A stretch of 62,454 nt of DNA, from NCBI RefSeq assembly GCF_945915435.1, contig NZ_CAMEFG010000019.1:1-62454 (forward strand). The letters run 5' to 3'. The position numbers were made by a program, and so were the translations under genes. Below the pieces are notes generated by a model. That model had not been told where the DNA came from. It searched no databases and saw only the letters and a program-made list of their open reading frames with translations. Below, piece after piece: positions 25,660 through 35,531 of this stretch (position 1 is the first letter of the stretch; each line of letters begins with the position of its first letter). The DNA comes from an uncultured Paracoccus sp. Lineage in GTDB: Bacteria > Pseudomonadota > Alphaproteobacteria > Rhodobacterales > Rhodobacteraceae.

Positions 25660-27330
25660 TCAGTGACCGGCAAGGGGGGCGGTGGTCAGAAGCGGCGCCG
25701 TTGCCGGTGTGGTCGCCGGGTTCTGCGGGGCTGCCTCGGGCGCGGGGGGCAGGGTCGTGGCGGTGACGGCATCGGCGGTTTGCGCAGGGGCAGGTGGCTG
25801 AACTGCGGGGGCCGCCGCCGGGGCACCGGCGGGCGCGGGGTCGGCGGGACGCCGGCGCGGCGGCGCCGTGGCCGAGATCGCGGGCGGGTTGACGGCGGCA
25901 GGCTGGCCGGACGGGGCCTGGCCAGCGGCGGGCAGGCCGTTTGCGGGCAGGGGCTGGCCTTGCGGTTCGGTCCCGATGGCATCCGCGATGGCGCTGGCCA
26001 GCGGGTCGCTTCCGGCGACCGTGGGCGCGCCGGGCTGACCCTGCTGCGCGCCTTCCAGCGCGGCGGGCGTGACCAGAAGGGCGTCCGCTGTGATCGTCTC
26101 GGGTTGATCCGCCTGCGCGATCAGCCGGGGCCGGGCGGTCGGGCGCGTCGCGCTGATGGCGACGGCCAGCGTCGCCGCGGGCGCGGCAGAGGCGGCGGGA
26201 CCCGTCACGTCGGGGATGCTGACGCCGGGGTCCAGGAATTCGACCTGGGTCACCCCGGCCTGGACCATCCCGGCCAGTTCGCGCGCGTCCCAGTTCGTCA
26301 GGCGCACGCAGCCGTTCGACTGGTTGACGAACAGGCGCGAGGGCGTGGCGGTGCCGTGGATGCCATAGGTCGGCTCGGACAGGTCGATCCAGACATCGCC
26401 CACCGGGCCGTTGGGACCGGGCGGGATGATCAGGACGCGGTCGTTGTCGCCCTGCTGGAAATTGCGTTGCGGGTTGTAGGTATAGGTCGGGTTCAGCGCC
26501 ACCGTCCGCACCACATGCGTCCCGCGCGGCGACGGTGTCTGGTCCGAGCCGACGGTTGCCGGATAATCGGCCACCATCCGCCCCTTGGCGTCATAGGCGG
26601 CGACGCGGCGGGCCTCTTTGTCGACGACGATCCGCGTGACCTTGGCCCGGATCGGCCTGGCGGGCACGATGGCGCGGATGGTCTCGCCGGGGATGAATTG
26701 CGCGCCGGGGTTCAGCCGGGCAAGGAAGCGTTCGTCCATGTGGAACCGCTCGGCCAGCTTTTCCTGCACCGAGGTATAGCCCTGCGAGGTCATGCGCGCC
26801 TTTTCGGCGTAATCCTCGGGGATGCGATCGACCAGGCCGTGGGCGTCGTCGTCGGTGATGGTGTATTCCATCGTCAGCGGGCCGTCGGCAAAGGCCTGCA
26901 AAAGCTGCCAGACGACCGGGTTCAGCCGCCCGTCCATCGGCAGGCCCGCCCGGCGCTGGAACGCCTTGATGGCGCTTTCGCTCATCCCGCCGCGCCAGCC
27001 GTCCACGACACCGGGCGAGATACCCGCGCGATCCAGCAGCACCTGCACCTTGGCCGTCAGCGCCGATTGCCCCGAAGGCAGGTCGCCACCGGCGTATTCC
27101 GCCGCCTCGATATCGTCGGCGGTGAATTGGGGCTGGGCCTGCCGTTGCGCCTCGCTTTGGGCAAGGGCCGGGCGCGGACCTGCCCCGCCGGTCATCGCCA
27201 GCGCGCCGCCGATCAGCAGGACCGAGGTCAGACGGATCACGCAGGCGGCAGGCTTGCGCAGGAAATGCGATGGGCATCTGCGCGTGGAACGCGACATTTT
27301 GCGCGTGGAACGCGACATGGAATTGCGCAT
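25660..27330 (-). CDS. L,D-transpeptidase with peptidoglycan-binding domain
   Basis: 556 residues. Order: short basic N-terminus with a seven-residue duplication (MSRSTRK, MSRSTRR), signal/anchor segment about 31-58, peptidoglycan-binding domain about 88-145, a LysM-like segment about 184-222, and the YkuD catalytic domain with the HG...S.GCVR motif (His325, Cys341). The last 170 residues are Pro/Ala-rich and disordered. It forms 3-3 cross-links or attaches proteins to peptidoglycan in the periplasm. ATG at 27330 is chosen for its GGAG site; ATGs at residues 5 and 12 are alternatives. Confidence 0.92.
   Translation of the reverse strand: MRNSMSRSTRKMSRSTRRCPSHFLRKPAACVIRLTSVLLIGGALAMTGGAGPRPALAQSEAQRQAQPQFTADDIEAAEYAGGDLPSGQSALTAKVQVLLDRAGISPGVVDGWRGGMSESAIKAFQRRAGLPMDGRLNPVVWQLLQAFADGPLTMEYTITDDDAHGLVDRIPEDYAEKARMTSQGYTSVQEKLAERFHMDERFLARLNPGAQFIPGETIRAIVPARPIRAKVTRIVVDKEARRVAAYDAKGRMVADYPATVGSDQTPSPRGTHVVRTVALNPTYTYNPQRNFQQGDNDRVLIIPPGPNGPVGDVWIDLSEPTYGIHGTATPSRLFVNQSNGCVRLTNWDARELAGMVQAGVTQVEFLDPGVSIPDVTGPAASAAPAATLAVAISATRPTARPRLIAQADQPETITADALLVTPAALEGAQQGQPGAPTVAGSDPLASAIADAIGTEPQGQPLPANGLPAAGQAPSGQPAAVNPPAISATAPPRRRPADPAPAGAPAAAPAVQPPAPAQTADAVTATTLPPAPEAAPQNPATTPATAPLLTTAPLAGH
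27279..27318. repeat. Tandem 21-bp duplication at the L,D-transpeptidase 5' end
   Basis: TGCGCGTGGAACGCGACAT occurs at 27279-27297 and 27300-27318, period 21 bases, encoding two copies of the seven-residue unit MSRSTR(K/R). Each copy brings its own ATG. It is in frame and keeps the gene intact. Confidence 0.9.
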
Positions 27331-27446
27331 GAAAGGCTCCGTCAAAGGGCGGTGTCCCGGCTTTCAATGCAGGCTGCGGACCGTGGTTTCAAGCCTTGGC
27401 TGGACACCATCCGGTCAAGTTTATGACAGCCCGGCGGCGCGTGCCG

Positions 27447-28142
27447 TCAGAACAGCGCGCTAAGCTTGTGTCCCTCGCGGAAATACTGCCGCGACAGGCC
27501 GACGGTCAGCGCGCCCGACCAGATGGTGCGCTGGACCAGCAGGATCGCGGCGCCCGGCGCCAGCGACAGGGTCTGGCCGACGAAGGGATCGACGGTGCCC
27601 GTATTGGTCGCCGACACGTCGATGGCGCCGCGATTCATCGCGACATTGTCGGCAAGCCATTCAAAGGCGCAGGTCTCGGCAAGGTCGCTTTGGCCGGGCG
27701 CGGGGACGGCCTCGGGGTTCAGCCAGAACTCTTCGACGCAATAGGGCGTGCCGCTTGCGGTGAAGTCCGAGCGGACCTCGATCAGCGTCGAGCCGGCTGG
27801 CAGCATCATCTGGCGGGCCACGTCCACCGGCGCGATGCCGTTGCGCAGCGAGATCAGCCGATAGCGATACTGGTGGCCGCGGGCCTCGATCTCGTCGCGC
27901 AGCCAGGTCTTGGGCAGGGTCGATTGCCGCGGCGGATGCGCGGCGACCCGCGTGCCGACCTTGCGGCGCCGTTCCAGAAGCCCGGTCGAGGCAAGCGAGG
28001 TCAGCGCGCGGTTTATCGTGGCGCGGGCGCAGCCGAATTCGGCGGCCAGTTCGACCTCGGTGGGGATCAACTCGCCCGGCTTCCATTGGCCATTGCGGAT
28101 TCTGGCAAGCACCTCGGCCTGCACCGACTGCCAGGTCATCAT
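27447..28142 (-). CDS. GntR-family regulator (HutC/FarR type)
   Basis: 231 residues. N-terminal winged helix with PTEVELAAEFGCARATINRA (about residues 26-45) and a C-terminal UTRA ligand-binding domain. UTRA regulators sense small metabolites such as urocanate or sugar phosphates and usually repress. ATG at 28142 (with a second ATG right after it) chosen; AAGG just upstream. No hut genes are nearby, so the effector cannot be named. Confidence 0.88.
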   Translation of the reverse strand: MMTWQSVQAEVLARIRNGQWKPGELIPTEVELAAEFGCARATINRALTSLASTGLLERRRKVGTRVAAHPPRQSTLPKTWLRDEIEARGHQYRYRLISLRNGIAPVDVARQMMLPAGSTLIEVRSDFTASGTPYCVEEFWLNPEAVPAPGQSDLAETCAFEWLADNVAMNRGAIDVSATNTGTVDPFVGQTLSLAPGAAILLVQRTIWSGALTVGLSRQYFREGHKLSALF

Positions 28143-28517
28143 GCGCCTTGAACTGTTCACGATATTACCCGCTGCCAGGGTTGGGGCGATGTCACTTGGT
28201 AGCATATTGTTTGTATTCGTTTTTCATCCGGGGGTGGAGTTGTCTGCCAGATCATGCACCTGTAACACGAACATATACAAGGGCATGCTATAATAAACCA
28301 TCACGTTCAACTGATTTTTTTTAATTACGGTGAAACATGTCCTTATTGGCAGGGGTCCGGCAGGGATTGACTTTCGCCGCCGGGCGACCCATCCCTTGGC
28401 GCGTTTCCAACCCTTGGGCAGGAGCCGATCGCAAATGTCCGGCGTCTCAGCATCGCGCAGGCAGTCCGGGACCCGGACCGTCTTGCGGCCTCGCTCGATC
28501 CGCCGCGTTCCGGCGTG
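28143..28517. other. AT-rich intergenic stretch upstream of the GT90 gene
   Basis: About 375 bases between two divergent genes. The segment 28200-28340 is clearly poorer in G+C than its surroundings. It holds a TATAAT hexamer (28289-28294) without a good -35, and an AGGAG plus ATG at 28420-28437. The part from 28371 is open in the GT90 frame and reads like coding sequence although it lacks a start codon (see findings). Confidence 0.6.
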
Positions 28518-30236
28518 ATGCCGCTTGTCCTGATCAGCCCGCCGCATTGCGGCGAGGCGCGGCTGGCCGGGATGCTGAGGGACAACGGCCTGCCCGTCGC
28601 CTGCCATGAAGGCGGTGCGCTGGCCGAGGATATCGTCTTTGCCCAGGCCACCGGCACGGCGCCGCTGACGGGCTGGCGGGACGCCCGGCTGATTGCCGGG
28701 CTTTACCGCGATGCGCCGCCCTGGCGTGTGCCGCTGGAGGCATGGCGCTGCTTCGCCTTTCTGGACCGTCACCTGCCCGACGCGCGCTTCGTGCTGGCGC
28801 AACGCGACCCGGACGCCTGGCTGCTGGACCGCCTGCTGCATGACGATGGCCGCGCGGCGCGGAGCTATGCGCATCACCATGCCATCCCGGTCGCCGATGT
28901 GCCCGAACGCTGGCTGGCGGACTGGGACCGCCATCAGGCCGATGTCCTGAACCACTTCGGCGGCAGCGACCGGTTGCTGCGCCTGGATCTGGGGGCCGAG
29001 ACGCCGCTGGACGTCTTTCACCGCCTGCGCCAGCACATTCCCCTGAGCCGCGCGCCCGACGGCGGTGGCTGGCACGGCGATCCGGGTCCGAACGCCGCCG
29101 CGCGGCTGGACGCGATCCTGGACGGCGATGCGCCCGACCCGCCGCCCGACACCGACCGGGCCGCGCGCGAGATCGCCGATTTCTGCCTGCGCGGCATCCG
29201 CCCCGGCAGCGGGTCGGTGGCGGGCGTGTCGCAATATTACGTCGAATGGGACGGGCGGGATGGGTTCGCCGACCGCCACGGCGGCCCCGCCCCCCATGCG
29301 CGGGCAGTCCTGCCGGGCAATGCGCGGCCCGTTGTCGCCACCACGCCCCGCGCGCCCTTCAAGCGCACCCGGTGCGAGGGCGTGCTGAACGCCGCCTTGG
29401 CGCATGGCCACGCCACCCCCCTGCGCGTGGATATGGAGGATTCGCGCTGGATCGGTTCCCCCCATGCGCCCACGCCCCCGCGGCCCGTGATCTGCCACAA
29501 CCGGCGCAAGGGCGCGGCGAATGTCGTGCTGTGGCCGCTGCCGGGGCTGCATGATCCGGGCGAGTCGGGGTTTGACGCGACGCTGACCGACCCGATCCCG
29601 TTTCAGGACAAGCTGGACCGGGTGTGGTGGCGCGGGATGATCTCGGGTCACCTGGTGACGGGGGCGGAACGGCCCGGCCCACCCTCGTTCCGCTTCCTTG
29701 CCGATCTGGACCGGGCCGGAACGGACCCCGCCCTGCGCGAAAAGGCATGGGAGGGGCTGTCGCGCACCTCGCGGCTGGCCTTCGTGCGGGAATATTTCGA
29801 CCACCCCGATTTCGACCTTGGCGTGGTCATGGCATGGGCCTTTCGCCACCATGCGCGCGACCCGCTGCTGGCGCCTTACTGCAAGCCTCGGGCCGGGCGG
29901 GGGCAGATGCTGCGCTATCGTTACCAACTTTACATGGCGGGCTACGACCACGGCTCGAACTTCATCCCGGCGATCAATTCGGGTTCGGTCCTGCTCAAGG
30001 AAGAAGACGGGTGGGAGGTGTTCTATTCCGACCGCTTCAAACCGTGGAAACACTATATACCGTTGGAACGGTATTGCGCCGACATCCTGGAAAAGCTGGC
30101 CTGGGCGCGTAAAAATCCCAGCAAATGCAATCAGATGTCCGCCGCCGCCCGGTCCGAGGTCGCGCTGCTGTCCGACCCCGCGCTGCGCCGCCGCACGCTT
30201 GGGCTGATCCTCGACCAACTGGCGCGCAGGGGCTAG
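28518..30236 (+). CDS. Sulfotransferase-like domain fused to a GT90 (CAP10/LPS) glycosyltransferase; 5' end probably frame-broken
   Basis: 572 residues from ATG 28518. Residues 1 to about 190 resemble a sulfotransferase-type P-loop fold (VLISPPHCGEARLAGML at the start; FVLAQRDPDAWL near residue 95). The C-terminal part, about 300-572, matches CAP10/LpsA-like GT90 enzymes, with DKLDRVWWRGMISG and FKPWKHYIPLE. GT90 enzymes transfer sugars, often xylose or glucose, in lipopolysaccharide or capsule. The start has no ribosome site, while the same frame upstream (28371-28517) reads as plausible protein, so a one-base loss near 28437 may have cut the natural N-terminus. Confidence 0.8.
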   Translation: MPLVLISPPHCGEARLAGMLRDNGLPVACHEGGALAEDIVFAQATGTAPLTGWRDARLIAGLYRDAPPWRVPLEAWRCFAFLDRHLPDARFVLAQRDPDAWLLDRLLHDDGRAARSYAHHHAIPVADVPERWLADWDRHQADVLNHFGGSDRLLRLDLGAETPLDVFHRLRQHIPLSRAPDGGGWHGDPGPNAAARLDAILDGDAPDPPPDTDRAAREIADFCLRGIRPGSGSVAGVSQYYVEWDGRDGFADRHGGPAPHARAVLPGNARPVVATTPRAPFKRTRCEGVLNAALAHGHATPLRVDMEDSRWIGSPHAPTPPRPVICHNRRKGAANVVLWPLPGLHDPGESGFDATLTDPIPFQDKLDRVWWRGMISGHLVTGAERPGPPSFRFLADLDRAGTDPALREKAWEGLSRTSRLAFVREYFDHPDFDLGVVMAWAFRHHARDPLLAPYCKPRAGRGQMLRYRYQLYMAGYDHGSNFIPAINSGSVLLKEEDGWEVFYSDRFKPWKHYIPLERYCADILEKLAWARKNPSKCNQMSAAARSEVALLSDPALRRRTLGLILDQLARRG

Positions 30237-30264
30237 GATCGGCGGCGTCAGGAGAGGAGACCAC

Positions 30265-30744
30265 ATGACCACCATCAAGGCACAGCCCATCACCGCCGCC
30301 GCCTTCGCCCCCTATGGCGAGGTGCTGGCGCCCCGCGACACGGCCACCAAGATGATCAACGCGGGCCGCTGCGAACGCCATCACGCGCTGGCCACGGTCC
30401 AACGGGGCGGGGGCGAGGCGATCATCTCGATCTTCCGGTCCCAGCCGGTCACCCTGCCCTATGACTGCGCGCTGCTGGAACGCCACCCGCTTGGCTCGCA
30501 AGCCTTCATCCCGCTGTCGGACCGGCCCTGGCTGTCGGTCGTGGCCCCGGACGAGGGCGGCCGTCCCGGCGCGCCGCTGGCCTTTATCGTCCCCGCCGGC
30601 GTGGGCGTGAACCTGCATGCGGGCGTCTGGCACGGCGTGCTGACCCCCTTGGACCACGCCGCCGATTTCCTTGTCGTGGACCGCGAGGGCGATGGCGTGA
30701 ACCTTGAAGAGGTCGCCATCGACCCGGTCGCCATCACCGCATGA
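30265..30744 (+). CDS. allA: Ureidoglycolate lyase
   Basis: Splits ureidoglycolate into glyoxylate and urea, in purine/allantoin degradation. 159 residues, normal length; the cupin-fold regions [19 protein letters not shown] and [13 protein letters not shown] are characteristic. ATG at 30265 has GGAGAGGAGA upstream. No other allantoin genes are in the window. Its stop overlaps the rnhB start (ATGA). Confidence 0.92.
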   Translation: MTTIKAQPITAAAFAPYGEVLAPRDTATKMINAGRCERHHALATVQRGGGEAIISIFRSQPVTLPYDCALLERHPLGSQAFIPLSDRPWLSVVAPDEGGRPGAPLAFIVPAGVGVNLHAGVWHGVLTPLDHAADFLVVDREGDGVNLEEVAIDPVAITA

Positions 30745-31371
30745 AGACCCTGCCCGACCTGAGTTTCGAGGATGAGGCCCGCGCCACCGGCGCGCGGCTG
30801 ATCGCCGGCGTCGATGAGGTCGGGCGCGGCCCCCTTGCCGGTCCCGTGATCGCCGCCGCCGTGATCCTGGGCGATTGCCTGCCGCAGGGGCTGAACGATT
30901 CCAAGCAGTTGACCGCAGCCCGCCGCGAATCGCTGGCCGGGCAGATCATGGCGGGCTGCATCTGGGCCGTCGGGCGGGCCGAGGTCGATGAGATCGACCG
31001 GCTGAACATCTACCACGCCTCGCACCTGGCGATGTGCCGCGCGGTGGCCGGGCTTGGCCAGCGCCCCGACATGGCGCTGATCGACGGCAATGCGGTGCCG
31101 CGCGACCTGGGCCTGCCTGCCCTGGCGGTGGTCAAGGGCGATGCGCGGTCGCTGTCGATCGCGGCGGCCTCGATTCTGGCGAAAGTGATGCGCGATCGCA
31201 TCATGGTGGATTTGGGGCAACAGCATCCGGGATATGGCTGGGACAGGAACGCCGGATATCCGACGAAATCGCACCGCCAGGCGCTGCTGGAATTGGGGAT
31301 AACCCCACATCATCGGCGCAGCTTCCGCCCCGTCCACAATATCTTGTGTAAAGACATTTCTGCAAGTTCTT

Positions 31372-31373
<2 letters not shown>
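30741..31373 (+). CDS. rnhB: Ribonuclease HII
   Basis: Removes RNA from RNA-DNA hybrids and single ribonucleotides. 210 residues with the active-site segment [13 protein letters not shown], the DSKQL motif, the second Asp in LIDGN and the third acidic residue in VKGDARS. Translationally coupled to allA by an ATGA overlap. Confidence 0.96.
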
Positions 31374-32591
<1,218 letters not shown>

Positions 32592-32652
32592 CCCCAACCC
32601 TTTCGCCGCAGTCCCATCGCGCCGTGAGTTCCGCACGGCCGGGACCGCCTTG

Positions 32653-32690
32653 CCCCGCCATCTTCGCATGGCGGGGTCTTTTGCCTTTTA
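32653..32690 (+). terminator. Rho-independent terminator of ccrM
   Basis: Perfect nine-base stem CCCCGCCAT (32653-32661) / ATGGCGGGG (32668-32676), six-base loop CTTCGC, then a T-rich tail TCTTTTGCCTTTTA. Confidence 0.9.
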
Positions 32691-33827
32691 CAGCGCCCCG
32701 CGCGGCATCGGCAGATCGCCCCGGTTATAGGGTTTCCAGTCGGCGATCTCGGGGTAGAACTGCCGCCGCCATGCCCGCACGCGCGGGTTCATCCGCCGCC
32801 GCCACAGGGGCGGGATCATCGCGACGAAGGTCATCGCGGGATAGCCGTGGGGCAGTTGCGGGGCCTCGTCCTCGGTATAGGTTTGCAGCAGGGGAAAGCG
32901 GCGGTCGGGCTTGTAATGGTGGTCCGAGTGGCGTTGCAGGTTGATCAGCAGCCAGTTCGACGCGGTATGCGAGGCGTTCCAGCTATGGCGCGGCAGGACG
33001 TGCTCATAGCGCCCCTCGCCCAGGTGCTTGCGGGTCAGGCCGTAATGCTCGACGTAATTCGTCAGTTCAAGCTGCCAGATCGCGACGAAGGCTTGCCACA
33101 GAAACAGCGCCAGCCCCTGCCAGCCGCCAAGCAGAGCCGCCAGCGCCAGCATCCCCAGTTGCAGCGCCGCGTAGCGCCAGAAGGGATTGCGCCGGTCCGT
33201 CGCCCGGCGGCCCGAACGGCGCAGCCGCCGCGCCTCGGCCGCCCATGCGCTGCGGGGGCAATCGGCCAGCACACGCGCGAAATAGCGAAAGAACCCCTCG
33301 TTATAGCGGGCCGAAACCGCGTCGCGGGGCGTCGCGACCCATGCGTGGTGGACCAGCATATGCTCGGTCCTGAAATGGGAATAAAGCGTCGAGGCCAGCA
33401 GCAGGTCGCCCAGCCAGCGTTCGACCCGGTTGCGCTGGTGGATCAGCTCGTGCGCATAGACCATGCCGATGGTGCCTGAGGCGACGCCGATCCCGAAGAA
33501 GATCCCCAGCTTTTCCCAACCCCCCAGGTCGGGCGCGCGGGTGACGTGCCAGATCGCGCCAAAGATCAGCGCGGCTTGGACGGGAAACCAGACCAGCGTG
33601 ATGGCGCGATACCAATGCAGGTTTTCCTCGGGCGTGTCGGGGTCGGGGTTCTCATGGTTCAGGCCAAGGGCAAGGTCCATGAAGCTGACCAGATACCAAG
33701 CGTATCCGGGCAGCAGCAGGAACCACCAGCCCCCTTGCGTGATCGCCAGCAGGGCCAGGGGCACCATGCCAAGTGATAGCCAGAAGGGCAGGGCGTCGAT
33801 CAGGCGGTGGCGAAGCGGGGTCGTCAT
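32688..33827 (-). CDS. alkB: AlkB-like alkane 1-monooxygenase (integral-membrane di-iron)
   Basis: 379 residues with several membrane segments and the eight-His pattern of AlkB: HELIHQ, EHMLVHH, LQRHSDHH, and the diagnostic NYVEHYGL. Oxidises the terminal methyl of alkanes or similar chains with a rubredoxin partner, which is not in the window. The second box differs slightly from EHxxGHH, so substrate range may differ. Follows mutY by 30 bases on the same strand. Confidence 0.88.
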   Translation of the reverse strand: MTTPLRHRLIDALPFWLSLGMVPLALLAITQGGWWFLLLPGYAWYLVSFMDLALGLNHENPDPDTPEENLHWYRAITLVWFPVQAALIFGAIWHVTRAPDLGGWEKLGIFFGIGVASGTIGMVYAHELIHQRNRVERWLGDLLLASTLYSHFRTEHMLVHHAWVATPRDAVSARYNEGFFRYFARVLADCPRSAWAAEARRLRRSGRRATDRRNPFWRYAALQLGMLALAALLGGWQGLALFLWQAFVAIWQLELTNYVEHYGLTRKHLGEGRYEHVLPRHSWNASHTASNWLLINLQRHSDHHYKPDRRFPLLQTYTEDEAPQLPHGYPAMTFVAMIPPLWRRRMNPRVRAWRRQFYPEIADWKPYNRGDLPMPRGAL

Positions 33828-33857
33828 GGCAACACCTTTTAGGGTTTGGCCGTGCGC

Positions 33858-34886
33858 TCAGCCGTCGTGGCCCGGTGGCAAGGGGCCTGCCGGAAAGGCC
33901 AGCGCCCAGGCCTTGCGCATCAGGCCGGGCAGCGCCTTCGGATCGAATTCGGCAAGGGGTAACAGCCGACCGCGGGCAGGCGCGCGGTCCAGCGATGCCG
34001 TGGCTATCCTAAGATCAAGCTGGAAGTGGGTAAAGACGTGACGTACGGTCCCGATGTCGCGCCAATCCGCCGGGGCGGGCGGCGGCAGGTCGCTGCCGTC
34101 CCAGCCCGACGACGGAAAGGCCAGCGTCCCGCCAAGCAGGCCCTTGGGCGGGCGCGTCTCGACCAGAACGGCGCTGTTGGTGATGCCGATCCATGCGATG
34201 CCGTGGCGCTGCGGCTTGGGCTTCTTCGCCAGCTTGCGCGGCAGTTCGGCGGCGATTCCCTGCGCGCGGGCGTCGCAATCGCCGGTCAGCGGGCAGATCG
34301 CGCAGGCCGGATTGCGGGGCGTGCAGATCGTCGCGCCAAGGTCCATCATCGCCTGCGCGAAATCGCCGGGCCTGAGGGCCGGCGTCAGGGTTGCGGCCAG
34401 TTCGCGCAGGCGGGGCCGGGCGGCGGGCATGGGCGTTTCGACCGCGAAAAGGCGGGACACGACCCGTTCCACATTGCCGTCCACCACGGTTTCGGGCGCG
34501 TCATGGGCGATCGCCGCGATCGCGGCCGAGGTATAGGGACCGATCCCCGGCAGCGCCGCCAGCCCCTCGCGCGTCGTGGGAAAGCCGCCGCGCGCGGCAA
34601 CCTCGCGCGCGCAGGCCAGCAGGTTGCGCGCCCGTGCGTAATAGCCAAGCCCCGCCCATTCGGCCATGACCTGCGCGTCATCCGCCGCCGCCAGATCCTG
34701 GACGCGGGGCCAAAGCGTGGTGAAACGCCGGAAGTAATCCTTGACGGCGGCCACGGTGGTTTGTTGCAGCATCACCTCGGACAGCCAGACGCGATAGGGA
34801 TCGGCGCGCCCCTGTCCCGGCGGCACCCGCCAGGGCAGCACGCGGGCGTGGCGGTCGTACCAGTCCAGCAGGCGGGGGGCTATCAC
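33858..34886 (-). CDS. mutY: A/G-specific adenine DNA glycosylase MutY
   Basis: Removes adenine mispaired with 8-oxoguanine. 342 residues: catalytic Glu37 (SEVMLQQT), Asp136 in VVDGNVERV, and the [4Fe-4S] cysteines 188, 195, 198 and 204 spaced C-x6-C-x2-C-x5-C, then a NUDIX-like C-terminal domain. Start taken as GTG at 34886; TTG a few codons upstream is possible. Divergent from the DUF721 gene. Confidence 0.95.
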   Translation of the reverse strand: MIAPRLLDWYDRHARVLPWRVPPGQGRADPYRVWLSEVMLQQTTVAAVKDYFRRFTTLWPRVQDLAAADDAQVMAEWAGLGYYARARNLLACAREVAARGGFPTTREGLAALPGIGPYTSAAIAAIAHDAPETVVDGNVERVVSRLFAVETPMPAARPRLRELAATLTPALRPGDFAQAMMDLGATICTPRNPACAICPLTGDCDARAQGIAAELPRKLAKKPKPQRHGIAWIGITNSAVLVETRPPKGLLGGTLAFPSSGWDGSDLPPPAPADWRDIGTVRHVFTHFQLDLRIATASLDRAPARGRLLPLAEFDPKALPGLMRKAWALAFPAGPLPPGHDG

Positions 34887-34976
34887 TGTTCTTTCACGCA
34901 AATTTTCAGCCTGTCTCTCTGGCAAACGGACGCGGGCCGGTCCAGACTGCGCGGGAACATAACGACGTGACGCAAG

Positions 34977-35531
34977 ATGGCCCATAGCAAAACGGCCCGA
35001 AACCTCGGTCCCACCCGCCGCCGCATGCGCGGGTTCGAGCCTGCGGCGGTGCTTGCCGCCAAGCCGATCCGCGCGGCCAGCGAATCGCGCGGCTTTGCCG
35101 TGGCGCGGTTGCTGACCCATTGGGCCGAGGTGGTCGGTCCCGATCTGGCGCGCCGCACCCGTCCGGTCCGCATCGCGCATGGGCGCGGCTTCGGCGCGAC
35201 ACTGACCCTGCTGGTCGAGGGCGCCCACGCCCCCCTGATCGAGATGGAGCTGCCCCGCATCCGCGACAAGGTGAATGCCTGCTACGGCTTCAACGCCATC
35301 GCGCGCATCACGCTGACCCAGACCGCGCCCACCGGCTTTGCCGAGGGGCAGGCCCGTTTTGATGGCGCGCCGCCCAAACCGCGCGCCCCCGCACCCTCGC
35401 CCGGCCAGCTTGCCGATGCCGAACGCATCGCGCAGGGCTTCGACGATCCCGCGCTGGCGCAGGCGATGCGGCAATTCGCACTCAATACCCTGTCCCGCCG
35501 GGACGACAACGACCGAAAGGCAATTTCATGA
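34977..35531 (+). CDS. DUF721/DciA-like protein
   Basis: 184 residues with the DUF721 core (LLTHWAEVVGPDLARRTRPVR, then a strand-turn region to about residue 105) and a Pro/Ala-rich tail. DciA, of this family, loads the replicative helicase in many bacteria that lack DnaC; whether this copy does so is not shown. Its stop overlaps the dsbA-like start (ATGA). Confidence 0.8.
   Translation: MAHSKTARNLGPTRRRMRGFEPAAVLAAKPIRAASESRGFAVARLLTHWAEVVGPDLARRTRPVRIAHGRGFGATLTLLVEGAHAPLIEMELPRIRDKVNACYGFNAIARITLTQTAPTGFAEGQARFDGAPPKPRAPAPSPGQLADAERIAQGFDDPALAQAMRQFALNTLSRRDDNDRKAIS

Noticed and set aside
25315..27426. 703-residue plus-strand frame
   Set aside because: Antisense to the extensin-like and L,D-transpeptidase genes; Gly/Arg-rich by base composition.
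28224..30293. 689-residue minus-strand frame
   Set aside because: Opposite the GT90 gene, whose motifs are on the plus strand; no recognisable domain.
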